A stretch of 64,000 nt of DNA, taken from contig CAWBTX010000005.1 of NCBI GenBank assembly GCA_963791905.1, positions 1,116,001 to 1,180,000 on the forward strand. The letters are read 5' to 3'. Positions 9,140 to 17,676 of the stretch are shown here, in pieces. The DNA is from Gaiellasilicea sp963791905. GTDB lineage: Bacteria > Actinomycetota > Thermoleophilia > Gaiellales > Gaiellaceae. The notes beneath the pieces were generated by a model, which searched no databases, was not told where the DNA came from, and saw only the letters and a program-made list of their open reading frames with translations. The stretch's first letter is position 1. Every line of letters begins with the position of its first letter. The translations under genes and the position numbers were made by a program.

Positions 9140-10011
9140 TCGAGATCGAGGAGAAGGTCCCGCTCTCCCGGTGGACGACGATCGGCACGGGCGGGCCGGC
9201 GCGGGCGTTCGCGCGTCCGACGACGGTCGCCGAGCTGGGGGAGGCTCTCCGGTGGGCCGCCGAGCGCGAGCTCGCCGTCGCCACCGTCGGTCTCGGCTCG
9301 AACCTGCTCGCGGCCGACACGGGGGTCGACGCGCTCGTCCTTCGTCTGGCGGGCGGGCTGACGGAGGTCGCAACCGACGGGGACGTGATGCGAGCCGGCG
9401 GCGGCGCGACGAACGCCGTCTGCCTCCACCACGCTCGAGCGGCGGGCCTCGGCGGCTTCGAGTTCGCCTGCGCGATTCCGGGCACGGCCGGCGGCGGCGT
9501 GTGGATGAACGCCGGCGCCTACGGCAGCGACTGGTCGGCGATCCTCGTCCGCGCGCACGTCGTGACGGCCGACGGCGCCGGCTGGCTGACGCCCGCCGAG
9601 CTGGGGCTCTCCTACCGCCACTCCGAGCTCCGGCACGGCCAGGTCGTCGCCGAGGTCGAGTACCGGCTGACGTCGCGGGAGCCGGAGGAGATCAAGGCCA
9701 CCGTCGCCGAGCTCGTCGCACGCCGGAAGGCGACGCAGCCGACAAACAAGCGCACCTTCGGGAGCGTGTTCAAGAACCCCGAGCACGAGCTGGGAGCCGG
9801 GCAAATGCTCGAGGCGTGTGGGCTCAAGGGCCAGCAGATCGGCGGGGCGGTGATCTCGCCCAAGCACGCGAACTTCATCGAGAACGCCGGCGGCGCCACC
9901 ACCGCCGATGCGCTGGCGCTCATGGCCGAGGCTCGGCGTCGCGCCCGGGAGCGCTTCGGGGCCGAGCTCGAGCACGAGGTCGTGCTGCTCGGCGGCATTC
10001 GCGTCGAGTAG
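9136..10011 (+). CDS. murB: UDP-N-acetylenolpyruvoylglucosamine reductase MurB
   Basis: FAD- and NADPH-dependent reductase forming UDP-MurNAc. It has 291 residues. Visible are the N-terminal TTIGTGGPA motif, the FAD-binding AIPGTAGGGVWMNAGAYG stretch, the TFGSVFKNP motif and a C-terminal glutamate region. The GTG start overlaps murC by 4 bases. The position between murC and ftsQ is standard for dcw clusters. Confidence 0.96.
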   Translation: MIEIEEKVPLSRWTTIGTGGPARAFARPTTVAELGEALRWAAERELAVATVGLGSNLLAADTGVDALVLRLAGGLTEVATDGDVMRAGGGATNAVCLHHARAAGLGGFEFACAIPGTAGGGVWMNAGAYGSDWSAILVRAHVVTADGAGWLTPAELGLSYRHSELRHGQVVAEVEYRLTSREPEEIKATVAELVARRKATQPTNKRTFGSVFKNPEHELGAGQMLEACGLKGQQIGGAVISPKHANFIENAGGATTADALALMAEARRRARERFGAELEHEVVLLGGIRVE

Positions 10012-10042
10012 GACACGGGTCCCCAGCGGCGAAGTCGCCACC

Positions 10043-10903
10043 GTGGCCGGAGGAAGCCCCAAGCGCGGACGCTCGCGCCCGCCTGCGCGTGCGGCGAGCG
10101 CCGTCGTCCCGTTTCCGCGCAGCGGTGGTCGACATCGCCTCGAGCTGACGCGCCTCGCTCCCTCCGGCCGCTCGATCCTGATCGGCCTCCTGCTGCTGCT
10201 CGGCGCGGGAAGCGCCTACGCCTTCGCGCGTGGGACCTCCGCCTTCTCCGTGAACGAGATCGCCGTCGAGGGCCCGCCGGCGCACGTCGCGAATGAGGTG
10301 AACGCCGCGCTCGCGGGGACGCGCGGCGACAGCTTGCTGGCCCTCGACCTGCCCGGCCTTCGCGCGCTGGTCGAGGCCGTGCCGTCGGTGGCCTCCGCGC
10401 GCTTCGATCGTGCCTTCCCGCACACCCTGCGGGTGATCGTCGTCCCGGAGCGGCCGGTCGCAGTGCTGCGCCGCGGGAAGACGTCCTGGCTCGTCGCCGC
10501 GAGCGGCCGTGTGATCAAGCCCCTCGGGCGCGGACAACGGCCGGGGCTGCCGCGGGCCTGGCTGCGCCCGGACGTCGAGCTCCAGGTCGGCAACCGCATC
10601 GACGGTGCGCTCCGGGAGGCCGTCCGCACCGTCGCGCCGCTCGTGCACGCGCCGCTGCCGGCTCGCGTCGCAAGTGTGCGCTACCTCCGGGGCGAGCTGA
10701 CGCTCGTCCTTCGGTCGGGCGTGCAGGTCCGGCTCGGCGACCGCTCGGACCGAGCACTGAAGCTCGAGCTCGCCCGCCGTCTCATCCCCAGGCTGGCAGA
10801 GGGCGAGGTCTACCTCGACGTGAGCGTGCCGGAGCGCCCGGTGGCCGGAACAAGCCTCGACTCTCAGGTCGAGGTAGAGACTTCAACCTCGACCATCCCT
10901 TGA
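10043..10903 (+). CDS. ftsQ: Cell division protein FtsQ (POTRA domain)
   Basis: Single-pass divisome scaffold protein. The predicted 286 residues begin with a basic cytoplasmic stretch and one membrane helix near residues 45-65 (ILIGLLLLLGAGSAYAF). A POTRA domain starts at FSVNEIAVEGP, and the FtsQ region FPHTLRVIVVPERPVAVL follows. The frame is open from 9908 inside murB. The GTG at 10043, 31 bases after murB, is the first start outside that gene and was chosen. The C-terminus is variable, as usual in this family. Confidence 0.88.
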   Translation: MAGGSPKRGRSRPPARAASAVVPFPRSGGRHRLELTRLAPSGRSILIGLLLLLGAGSAYAFARGTSAFSVNEIAVEGPPAHVANEVNAALAGTRGDSLLALDLPGLRALVEAVPSVASARFDRAFPHTLRVIVVPERPVAVLRRGKTSWLVAASGRVIKPLGRGQRPGLPRAWLRPDVELQVGNRIDGALREAVRTVAPLVHAPLPARVASVRYLRGELTLVLRSGVQVRLGDRSDRALKLELARRLIPRLAEGEVYLDVSVPERPVAGTSLDSQVEVETSTSTIP

Positions 10904-10911
10904 GACTCGCG

Positions 10912-10940
10912 TTGACACCGTCTAGGAGGAAACGTACCCT
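10912..10940 (+). promoter_or_regulatory. Predicted sigma-70-type promoter for ftsZ
   Basis: A perfect TTGACA (10912-10917) lies 17 bases upstream of TACCCT (10935-10940), which fits the actinobacterial TAnnnT -10 box. It starts 8 bases after the ftsQ stop and predicts a leader of about 90 bases before ftsZ. Separate transcription of ftsZ from within dcw clusters is known in many bacteria. The promoter itself is inferred from sequence only. Confidence 0.7.
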
Positions 10941-10972
10941 GAGTGCGGAAGCGCCGTCCTACAACCCGTATG

Positions 10973-11005
10973 CTCGACTCGAGCTTCAGGTCGAGGGGAG
11001 TCGAG
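10973..11005 (+). promoter_or_regulatory. Inverted repeat in the ftsZ leader
   Basis: Perfect 7-base arms CTCGACT (10973-10979) and AGTCGAG (10999-11005) enclose 19 bases. An 11-base word TCAGGTCGAGG inside the loop region (10986-10996) also occurs upstream of the promoter at 10864-10874. It could be a regulator site or an RNA fold in the leader. The function is unknown. Confidence 0.3.
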
Positions 11006-11038
11006 ACCACTAGCGTGACGAGACGAAGAGAGCCTCCG

Positions 11039-12106
11039 ATGAGAAACGGCAGCGGGAACTACATCGCTTCGATCAAGGTCGTCGGGGTCGGCGGCGGCGG
11101 GACGAATGCCGTCAATCGCATGGTCGACGCGGGACTCGGCGGGGTCGAGTTCATCGCGGTGAACACGGATGCCCAGGCGCTGCTCATGGCGGACGCCGAC
11201 ATGAAGATCCACATCGGCTCGAAGGCGACCCGCGGCCTCGGTGCGGGCGCCGACCCGGCGGTCGGGCTCGCGGCAGCGCACGAGAGCCGCGACGAGCTGA
11301 AGGAGGCGCTGAAGGGCGCCGACATGATCTTCGTCACCGCCGGCGAGGGCGGCGGCACCGGAACGGGCGGCGCGCCGGTCGTGGCCGAGCTGGGCCGCGA
11401 GCTCGAGGCGCTGACGGTCGGTGTCGTCACGAAGCCGTTCGCGTTCGAGGGCCGCAAGCGAGCCGAGCAGGCCGAGGAGGGAATCCAGAACCTCCGCGAC
11501 CGGGTCGACACCCTGATCGTGATCGAGAACGACCGCCTGCTCCAGGTGGTCGAGAAGCGCACGCCGATGACGGAGGCCTTCCGGATCGCCGACGACATCC
11601 TCCGCCAGGGCGTCCAGGGCATCACCGACCTGATCACCGTCCCCGGCATCGTCAACCTCGACTTCGCCGACGTGCGCACGATCATGCGCGATGCCGGCTC
11701 GGCCCTCATGGGCATCGGCAGCGCGTCGGGCGAGAACCGCGCCGCCGAGGCTGCGCGCACCGCAGTCTCCTCGCCGCTGCTCGAGCAGTCCGTCGACGGC
11801 GCGACCGGCATCCTGCTGAACATCACCGGCGGCTCCGAGCTGGGGCTGTTCGAGGTGAACGAGGCGGCCGAGGTCGTGACGAGCGCCGCCGACTCGAACG
11901 CGAACGTCATCTTCGGTGCCGTCATCGACGAGTCGCTCGGCGACGAGGTCCGCGTCACGGTCATCGCCACCGGCTTCGGCGGTCGCCGGCCCAGGCGGCG
12001 GACCGAGTTCGCGGTCGGCGAGCCCGTCGCCGCCGGCGTACCGGAGCGGCGCGACCGCCCCTCGGACACAGAGCTCGAGATCCCCTCCTTCCTCCGCGAG
12101 GACTAG
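11039..12106 (+). CDS. ftsZ: Cell division protein FtsZ
   Basis: Tubulin-like GTPase forming the Z ring. The predicted product has 355 residues. It shows the GGGGTNAVNRM nucleotide loop, the tubulin signature GGGTGTG, the T7-loop region with NLDFADV, and a C-terminal peptide ending EIPSFLRED, which normally binds partner proteins. A GTG at 10943 is in frame, but it would add 32 low-complexity residues and lie almost on the promoter. The ATG at 11039 gives the usual N-terminus. No ftsA, sepF or yggS gene follows; the next gene is gcvT. Confidence 0.96.
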   Translation: MRNGSGNYIASIKVVGVGGGGTNAVNRMVDAGLGGVEFIAVNTDAQALLMADADMKIHIGSKATRGLGAGADPAVGLAAAHESRDELKEALKGADMIFVTAGEGGGTGTGGAPVVAELGRELEALTVGVVTKPFAFEGRKRAEQAEEGIQNLRDRVDTLIVIENDRLLQVVEKRTPMTEAFRIADDILRQGVQGITDLITVPGIVNLDFADVRTIMRDAGSALMGIGSASGENRAAEAARTAVSSPLLEQSVDGATGILLNITGGSELGLFEVNEAAEVVTSAADSNANVIFGAVIDESLGDEVRVTVIATGFGGRRPRRRTEFAVGEPVAAGVPERRDRPSDTELEIPSFLRED

Positions 12107-12197
12107 GAGGGTTCGGAGGTTTGAACACCGGCTGACGCGGAACACTCCGCCCATGCCCTCTTGGCCGGCCTCGGCGCCGGTTTAGGAGACCCGGTCC

Positions 12198-12221
12198 GAC
12201 GCCCCGGCTTGCCGGGGCGTC
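12198..12221 (+). terminator. Hairpin between ftsZ and gcvT
   Basis: A perfect 10-bp stem (GACGCCCCGG / CCGGGGCGTC) with a CTTG tetraloop lies 92 bases after the ftsZ stop. There is no clear T-run. It probably ends dcw transcription or stabilises the 3' end. Confidence 0.6.
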
Positions 12222-12261
12222 GCGTCTCTGGGGGGCCGTGCGACCGTTAGAGTCCGGCGCG

Positions 12262-13314
12262 GTGCAGACGCTTCTGAGGACGCCGCTCCACGAGCGCCAT
12301 CTCGCAGCCGGAGCTCGGATGGTGCCGTTCGCCGGCTGGGAGATGCCGGTGCAGTACGAGGGGGTCATTCAGGAGCACCACGCCGTGCGGGAGGACTGTG
12401 GCGTCTTCGACGTCTCGCACATGGGCGAGATCCACGTCGAGGGCCCGACCGCGCGCGAGCTGCTGCAATCGCTCCTCTCGAACGACCTCGACCGCCTCGG
12501 CGACGGCGACGCGCAGTACACGCTGCTCACGAACGACGAGGGCGGGATCATCGACGACCTCATCGTCTACCGGATCACCGGGTTCCATTACCTGCTCGTC
12601 GTCAACGCGGGCAACCGCGAGGCGGCGTACTCGTGGATCAAGGAGCGCGAGATCCGCGGCTCGGAGGTCAGGGACGCCTCCGACGACTACGGCCTGCTCG
12701 CGGTCCAGGGTCCTCGGTCGATCGAGCGGCTCGGCCTGCCCGAGGCGAAGCCGTTCACTCACGCGATGGGCGAGATCGACGGCATCGAGGTGATGGTGAA
12801 CCGCACCGGCTACACGGGCGAGCGCGGCTGCGAGCTCATGTGCCCGTCCGAGGACGCGCCGGCGCTGTGGGACGCCGTCGTCGCCAGAGGGGCGGTTCCG
12901 TGCGGTCTCGGAGCGCGCGACACGCTGCGCCTCGAGGTCTGCTATCCGCTGCACGGCAACGACATCACCACGGAGACGGACGCGATCTCCGCGGGCCTCG
13001 GCTGGACGTGCGCGCTGGACAAGGACTTCACGGGCGCCGGCGCTCTCAGACGCATCAAGGAGCAGGGGCCGGCGCGGAAGCTCGTCGCCTTCGTGATGGA
13101 GGAGAAGGCCGTTCCTCGCGCCGGCATGGCAATCGAGGGCGGCGGTGAGGTGACGTCGGGCACGCACTCGCCGATGCTCGACAAGGGGATCGGGCTCGGC
13201 TACGTCCCGGCCGCGAGCGCGACGCCGGGCACCGAGATCACGATCGACGTCCGCGGCAAGGGCCGCCGGGCGACCATCGTGCCGAAGCCGATCTACAAGC
13301 CACAGGAGGACTGA
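12262..13314 (+). CDS. gcvT: Aminomethyltransferase, glycine cleavage T protein
   Basis: Transfers the methylene group from the H-protein aminomethyl arm to tetrahydrofolate and releases ammonia. The predicted 350 residues begin MQTLLRTPLHERH, matching the family's LxxTPLxxxH opening. The DFAGWEMPVQY-like segment (PFAGWEMPVQY) and the folate-binding NRTGYTGERGCEL stretch are visible. A GTG 24 bases upstream is in frame, but the GTG at 12262 fits the family better. It is first in the gcv gene set and 7 bases before gcvH. Confidence 0.95.
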   Translation: MQTLLRTPLHERHLAAGARMVPFAGWEMPVQYEGVIQEHHAVREDCGVFDVSHMGEIHVEGPTARELLQSLLSNDLDRLGDGDAQYTLLTNDEGGIIDDLIVYRITGFHYLLVVNAGNREAAYSWIKEREIRGSEVRDASDDYGLLAVQGPRSIERLGLPEAKPFTHAMGEIDGIEVMVNRTGYTGERGCELMCPSEDAPALWDAVVARGAVPCGLGARDTLRLEVCYPLHGNDITTETDAISAGLGWTCALDKDFTGAGALRRIKEQGPARKLVAFVMEEKAVPRAGMAIEGGGEVTSGTHSPMLDKGIGLGYVPAASATPGTEITIDVRGKGRRATIVPKPIYKPQED

Positions 13315-13321
13315 CCGCCAC

Positions 13322-13718
13322 ATGGCCGCAGCCGAGAGCTATCCCGACGACCTGAGGTACCACGCGGAGCACGATTGGGCGCGGATCGAGGGAGACGAGG
13401 CAACGCTCGGGATCACGTGGTTCGCGCAGGACGCGCTCGGGGAGCTCGTCCACTTCGAGGCGCCGGAGCCGGGCGCGACCGCTGACGAAGGATTCGCCGT
13501 ACGGCGAGGTCGAATCCGTGAAGGCCGTGTCCGACGTGGTCTCGCCGCTCTCGGGCGAGATCCTGGAGGTGAACTCGAAGGTCGTCGACGCTCCCGAGAC
13601 GGTGAACGAGGACCCATACGGCGAGGGCTGGCTGCTCCGGATCCGGCTGTCGGCCCCGGCCGAGGTCGACTCCCTCCTCGACGCCGACGCGTACAAGAAC
13701 ATCCTCGCAGAGTCGTGA
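13322..13718 (+). pseudogene. gcvH: Glycine cleavage H protein, +1 frameshift
   Basis: Lipoyl carrier shuttling the aminomethyl group between the P, T and L proteins. The N-terminal part (from the ATG at 13322, AGGAGG 13 bases upstream) is in one frame through EAPEPGATADEG. The rest is in the next frame, with the lipoyl lysine in GEVESVKAVSDV (AAG at 13521), and ends at the TGA at 13716-13718. One extra base near 13485-13505 explains the break; dropping the G after TTC at about 13496 gives a continuous, family-like protein. Both halves are well conserved, so a sequencing insertion is more likely than decay. The unshifted frame runs on into gcvPA, producing a false fusion. Confidence 0.85.
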
Positions 13719-15046
13719 GCCAGCTCTCGCTCACCGACGCAGATCGCGTAGAGATGCTGGAGGCGATCGGCGTCTCGTCGGTCGAGGAGCTCTTCCGCGA
13801 CATCCCCGAGTCGGTGCGCTTCCGGGGCCGCCTCGCGCTCGAGCCGCCGCTCTCCGAGCCGGAGCTGAATCGGCACCTCGAGGAGCTCGCCTCGCGGAAC
13901 GTGGACAACACCAAGGAGCTGTCGTTCCTCGGCGCGGGGATCTACGACCATTACGTCCCCGGCGTCGTCGACGCGGTGCTGCAGCGGGGCGAGTTCCTGA
14001 CCGCGTACACGCCGTACCAGCCCGAGATGAGCCAGGGCGTGCTGCAGGCGATCTTCGAGTACCAGACGGCGATCTGCGAGCTGACGGGCATGGACGTGTC
14101 GAACGCGTCGGGCTACGACGGCACGACCGTGGCCGCGGACGCGTGCTACGTCGCGAAGCACGTCACCGGCCGCTCGAAGGTCGTGCTCGCCGAGACGCTC
14201 CACCCCCAGGTGCGGCAGGTCGTGAAGACGTACGCCGTCGGCTTCGGCCTCGACGTGGTCGAGGTGCCGCACAGCAACGGCGTCATAGATCCCGATCTCT
14301 TAACCGCCGCATCGACAGATGCGGCGGCCGTGCTCTTCCAGCAGCCGAACTTCTTCGGCTGCCTCGAGCCCGCGCCCGACCTCGCCGCCGTTGCGAGCGA
14401 GGCCGGTGCGCTCGCGGTCGCGCACGTCGATCCGGTCTCGCTCGGCGTGCTGGAGGCGCCGGGCAACTACGGCGCCGCGATCGCGATCGGGGAGGGCCAG
14501 GGCGCCGGCAACTATCAATCCTTCGCCGGCCCGCACTACGGCTTTCTCGCCGCGAAGGCCGAGTACACGCGCCGGCTGCCGGGGAGGATCATCGGCGAGA
14601 CGACCGATCTGAACGGCGAGCGAGGCTACGTGCTCACCCTGCAAACGCGCGAGCAGCACATCCGGCGCGAGAAGGCGACGTCGAACATCACCACGAACCA
14701 GACGCTGCTCGCGCTCGCCGGGCTCGTCCACCTCACCTGGCTCGGACCGCAGGGTCTGCGCGAGCTGGGCGAGATCTGCATGGGTCTCGGGGCGTACGCG
14801 AAGGAGCGGCTCGGGCGCGAGCTCGCGTTCCCGGACCGGACGACGTTCAAGGAGGTTGCGATCCGAGTCCGTCGCAACGCCCGCGACGTGATCCGCGACG
14901 CGCGTGAGCACGGCGTCCATCCGGGCTATGCGCTCGGCCGTGACTACGAGGGCATGGACGACGTCCTGCTCGTCGCGATCACCGAGAAGCGGAGCCCTGC
15001 CGACGTCGACCGGCTGGCCGAGGTGCTCGACGAGGTCGGGGCGTAA
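13715..15046 (+). CDS. gcvPA: Glycine dehydrogenase (decarboxylating) subunit 1
   Basis: N-terminal half of the split, PLP-dependent P protein, which decarboxylates glycine together with GcvPB. It has 443 residues, the normal size. Visible features are the N-terminal RDIPESVRF motif, SFLGAGIYDHYVP, TPYQPEMSQG and NVSNASGYDG-like (DVSNASGYDGTT) segments. The GTG start overlaps the gcvH stop (GTGA). The frame is open upstream only because of the gcvH frame error. Confidence 0.94.
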   Translation: MSQLSLTDADRVEMLEAIGVSSVEELFRDIPESVRFRGRLALEPPLSEPELNRHLEELASRNVDNTKELSFLGAGIYDHYVPGVVDAVLQRGEFLTAYTPYQPEMSQGVLQAIFEYQTAICELTGMDVSNASGYDGTTVAADACYVAKHVTGRSKVVLAETLHPQVRQVVKTYAVGFGLDVVEVPHSNGVIDPDLLTAASTDAAAVLFQQPNFFGCLEPAPDLAAVASEAGALAVAHVDPVSLGVLEAPGNYGAAIAIGEGQGAGNYQSFAGPHYGFLAAKAEYTRRLPGRIIGETTDLNGERGYVLTLQTREQHIRREKATSNITTNQTLLALAGLVHLTWLGPQGLRELGEICMGLGAYAKERLGRELAFPDRTTFKEVAIRVRRNARDVIRDAREHGVHPGYALGRDYEGMDDVLLVAITEKRSPADVDRLAEVLDEVGA

Positions 15047-15216
15047 CCGGTGTGCGCGACCCTTCCTCACGTTCCTGACCTGTCGCTGCGGGTGCGCGGC
15101 CGGAGCGGACAGTATTGGAATACGGACGCGGAGAGCCGCGTGCCCGCAGCGGCGCGAGGCGACGCCGGAGGCCGGCTCCGCCGGCCGGGAGGCGCCGCCG
15201 GTCAGGGGCGTGAGGC

Positions 15217-16716
15217 GTGAAGCTCGTCTACGAGAAGTCGAGGGCCGGCCGGCGTGCGTCGACGCTGCCGCGCTACGACCTCCCCACGGTCGAGGTGCCG
15301 GAGGAGCTGCGGCGCGCCGAGCCGCCGCGCCTGCCCGAGCTGGCCGAGCCCGAGGTCGTCCGGCACTTCACCGAGCTCTCGACCCGGAACTTCGGCGTCG
15401 ACACCGGCTTCTACCCGCTCGGCTCCTGCACGATGAAGCACAACCCGCGCGTGAACGAGCGGCTCGCGCTGCTGCCGGGCTTCAAGGACCTCCACCCCTA
15501 CCAGGAGGAGGACGGGGCGCAGGGCGCGCTCGAGCTGATGTGGCGCCTGCAGGAGATCCTGCAGGAGATCTCCGGCCTCCACGCCTGCTCGCTGCAGCCC
15601 GCCGCTGGGTCCCAGGGCGAGCTCACCGGGCTGATGCTGATGCGCGCCTACTTCGCCGACCGCGGCGAGGGCGAGCAGCGCGACACGATCATCACCGCAG
15701 ACACCGCCCACGGCACGAACCCGGCGAGCGTGACGATGGCGGGCTACCAGCTCGCGAAGGTCGAGACGGATGCCCGAGGCAATCTCGACCTCGACGACCT
15801 GCGGGCCAAGGTGGACGAGCGGACGGCGGGCCTGATGCTGACGAACCCGTCGACGCTCGGGCTCTTCGACGAGAACATCTCCGAGGTCGCGCGGATCTTC
15901 CACGACGCCGGCTCGCTGCTCTATTACGACGGTGCCAACCTGAACGCGGTCTGCGGGATCTCGCGGCCGGGCGACATGGGCTTCGACATCGTCCACATCA
16001 ACCTGCACAAGACGTTCTCGCAGCCGCACGGCGGCGGCGGGCCTGGCGGCGGCCCGATCGTCGTGCGCGACAAGCTCGAGCCGTACCTGCCCGTGCCGGC
16101 CGTCATCCGTGACGGAGACCGCTTCCGGCTCGACCACGATCGCCCGAAGTCGATCGGGAAGGTCCGGGGCTTCACGGGCCCGTTCGGCGTGTTCGTCCGT
16201 TCCTACGCCTATATCCGGTCGTACGGCCCCGAGCTCCGCGAGATGTCGGAGGCGGCGGTGCTGAACGCGAACTACCTGCTGGCGCGGCTGCGCGACGCCT
16301 ACGACCTGCCCTACGACCGGCTCTGCATGCACGAGTTCGTCGTCTCGGCGCGGACGCTGAAGCGCGAGCACGGCGCGACGGCGCTCGACGTAGCGAAGCG
16401 GCTGATGGACTACGGCTTCCATCCGCCGACGATCTACTTCCCGCTCGTCGTCCCCGAGGCGCTGATGATCGAGCCGACCGAGACCGAGCCGAAGGAGCGG
16501 CTCGACGCCTTCGCAGACGCCATGGTCGCGATCGCGCGCGAGGCGGCCGAGAGCCCCGAGCTGCTGAAGGAGGCGCCCACGTCGCAGCCGGTCCGACGGC
16601 TGGACGAGGTGAAGGCCGCGAAGCGCGCGATCGTCAAGTACGGCTTCGACGAGCACCCGGATCTCGCCGGTGAGCCCGGTGAGCCGCGACAGCTCGAGGC
16701 GCAGAAAGGCGCATGA
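15217..16716 (+). CDS. gcvPB: Glycine dehydrogenase (decarboxylating) subunit 2
   Basis: C-terminal, PLP-binding half of the split P protein, 499 residues. The cofactor lysine is in HINLHKTFSQPHGGGG, and the FYPLGSCTMKHNP motif near residue 70 is typical. It follows gcvPA after 170 bases. That gap holds no gene, only GC-rich sequence with a small hairpin (15170-15186), and it shows no convincing glycine riboswitch. The start is the GTG at 15217. Confidence 0.94.
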   Translation: MKLVYEKSRAGRRASTLPRYDLPTVEVPEELRRAEPPRLPELAEPEVVRHFTELSTRNFGVDTGFYPLGSCTMKHNPRVNERLALLPGFKDLHPYQEEDGAQGALELMWRLQEILQEISGLHACSLQPAAGSQGELTGLMLMRAYFADRGEGEQRDTIITADTAHGTNPASVTMAGYQLAKVETDARGNLDLDDLRAKVDERTAGLMLTNPSTLGLFDENISEVARIFHDAGSLLYYDGANLNAVCGISRPGDMGFDIVHINLHKTFSQPHGGGGPGGGPIVVRDKLEPYLPVPAVIRDGDRFRLDHDRPKSIGKVRGFTGPFGVFVRSYAYIRSYGPELREMSEAAVLNANYLLARLRDAYDLPYDRLCMHEFVVSARTLKREHGATALDVAKRLMDYGFHPPTIYFPLVVPEALMIEPTETEPKERLDAFADAMVAIAREAAESPELLKEAPTSQPVRRLDEVKAAKRAIVKYGFDEHPDLAGEPGEPRQLEAQKGA

Positions 16717-16720
16717 TCAC

Positions 16721-16987
16721 GTGAGCCGCCGCGAGCTCGAACGGCGCGTCGACGAGCTCGCGCAGGAGCACAGCGGCGAGGCCTTCGCGGAGGCTGTCCG
16801 CCGCTACTCCGAGACGCTCGACGCGGCCGAGCAGGAGGAGCTCCAGTCGGTGCTTCTAGACCGGGCGCGGCTGCTCGAGGGCGCGGTAGACGACCGCTAC
16901 CAACATCGCGGCTGGCTCAGGCGGGTTCTCGCGCAGATCGAGGAGCTCGAGCGGCGCGTGACGCGGCCGGGCAAACCCGACCGGTAG
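16721..16987 (+). CDS. Small hypothetical helical protein
   Basis: An 88-residue charged protein, predicted almost entirely helical (long runs such as RELERRVDELAQEHSGEAFA). There is no recognised domain, signal or membrane segment. The GTG at 16721 is 4 bases after the gcvPB stop, and an in-frame upstream start at 16670 lies inside gcvPB. Codon use matches the neighbours, so it is probably real and cotranscribed with the gcv genes. Function unknown. Confidence 0.6.
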   Translation: MSRRELERRVDELAQEHSGEAFAEAVRRYSETLDAAEQEELQSVLLDRARLLEGAVDDRYQHRGWLRRVLAQIEELERRVTRPGKPDR

Positions 16988-17031
16988 CCGCCGATCTATC
17001 GCCGGAGCTGCCGCGCGCCGATACCTCTCGG

Positions 17032-17622
17032 GTGCGGCTCGTCGCTCTGCTCCTCGTCCCGGTGCTCGGGTTCTGCGGCTGGCAGATGCTCCGCCACGAG
17101 CAGAACGAGCGGCGCCTCGCGCTCGTCGCGACGGAGCTCGCGGAACGCGAGGTCGGCGTCGACTGCCCGGGCTTCTTCACGCGGCTGATCGAGGTCACGC
17201 CGAACGCGGGCTGGGTCGATTTCGACGAGCACGGGCTGCCGGCCGACAGCACCCACCTCTCGGCCGGGACGTGCCGGAGCCTCGAAAGGATCTGGCGCGC
17301 CGACGAGCCTCCGTCTTTCTCGTGTCTGCGGTCGCTCTGCGAGCGGGAGACGCTTGAGCACGTGGCGGGAGTCCTGACCCTGGCGCACGAGTCGTGGCAC
17401 CTCCGCGGCGTCACCAACGAGGCGCAGACGCAGTGTTACGCGATCCAGACGGCCGAGCTCGTCGCGTTCCGGCTCGGCGTCCTGCCGCCGGATGCACGCG
17501 CCGTCGCGGACTACATCGCGGCCCACGACGCACGCTTGCCGGCGGGCGAGTACCACTCGGCAGAGTGCCGTCCGGGCGGCGCCTACGACCTCCACCCTGA
17601 AACCGAGGCGTGGCCCGATTAG
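17032..17622 (+). CDS. Membrane-anchored or secreted protein with HExxH motif
   Basis: A 196-residue protein whose first 20 residues are hydrophobic (signal peptide or anchor), followed by an extracytoplasmic domain with about six cysteines. Residues 119-123 read HESWH, with a glutamate at 130 (VTNEAQTQCYAIQ), a pattern seen in zinc metallopeptidases. The family is not recognised, so peptidase activity is only a suggestion. It starts at a GTG 44 bases after the preceding small gene. Confidence 0.65.
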   Translation: MRLVALLLVPVLGFCGWQMLRHEQNERRLALVATELAEREVGVDCPGFFTRLIEVTPNAGWVDFDEHGLPADSTHLSAGTCRSLERIWRADEPPSFSCLRSLCERETLEHVAGVLTLAHESWHLRGVTNEAQTQCYAIQTAELVAFRLGVLPPDARAVADYIAAHDARLPAGEYHSAECRPGGAYDLHPETEAWPD

Positions 17623-17639
17623 ACACGGCCATCAGCGAC

Positions 17640-17669
17640 GATGTAAGATGACATCGGATGATGTAATGT
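17640..17669 (+). promoter_or_regulatory. Three 10-bp operator-like repeats before vapBC
   Basis: Three consecutive 10-base units read GATGTAAGAT, GACATCGGAT and GATGTAATGT. The word GATGTAA recurs exactly 20 bases apart (17640 and 17660), two helical turns. The array abuts the ribbon-helix-helix antitoxin gene. Such antitoxins are known to bind short iterated sites at their own promoter, so autoregulation is inferred. Confidence 0.55.
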
Positions 17670-17676
17670 GGCGAAG

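Noticed and set aside
13322..15046. Genuine GcvH-GcvPA fusion protein
   Set aside because: The lipoyl-domain second half would be read out of frame in the fusion, so it cannot be a functional H protein.
12107..15216. Glycine riboswitch before gcvT or in the 170-base gap before gcvPB
   Set aside because: GGAGAG-like words occur, but the conserved core elements and the paired stems of the glycine aptamer could not be found; the spacer before gcvT is explained by a terminator hairpin.
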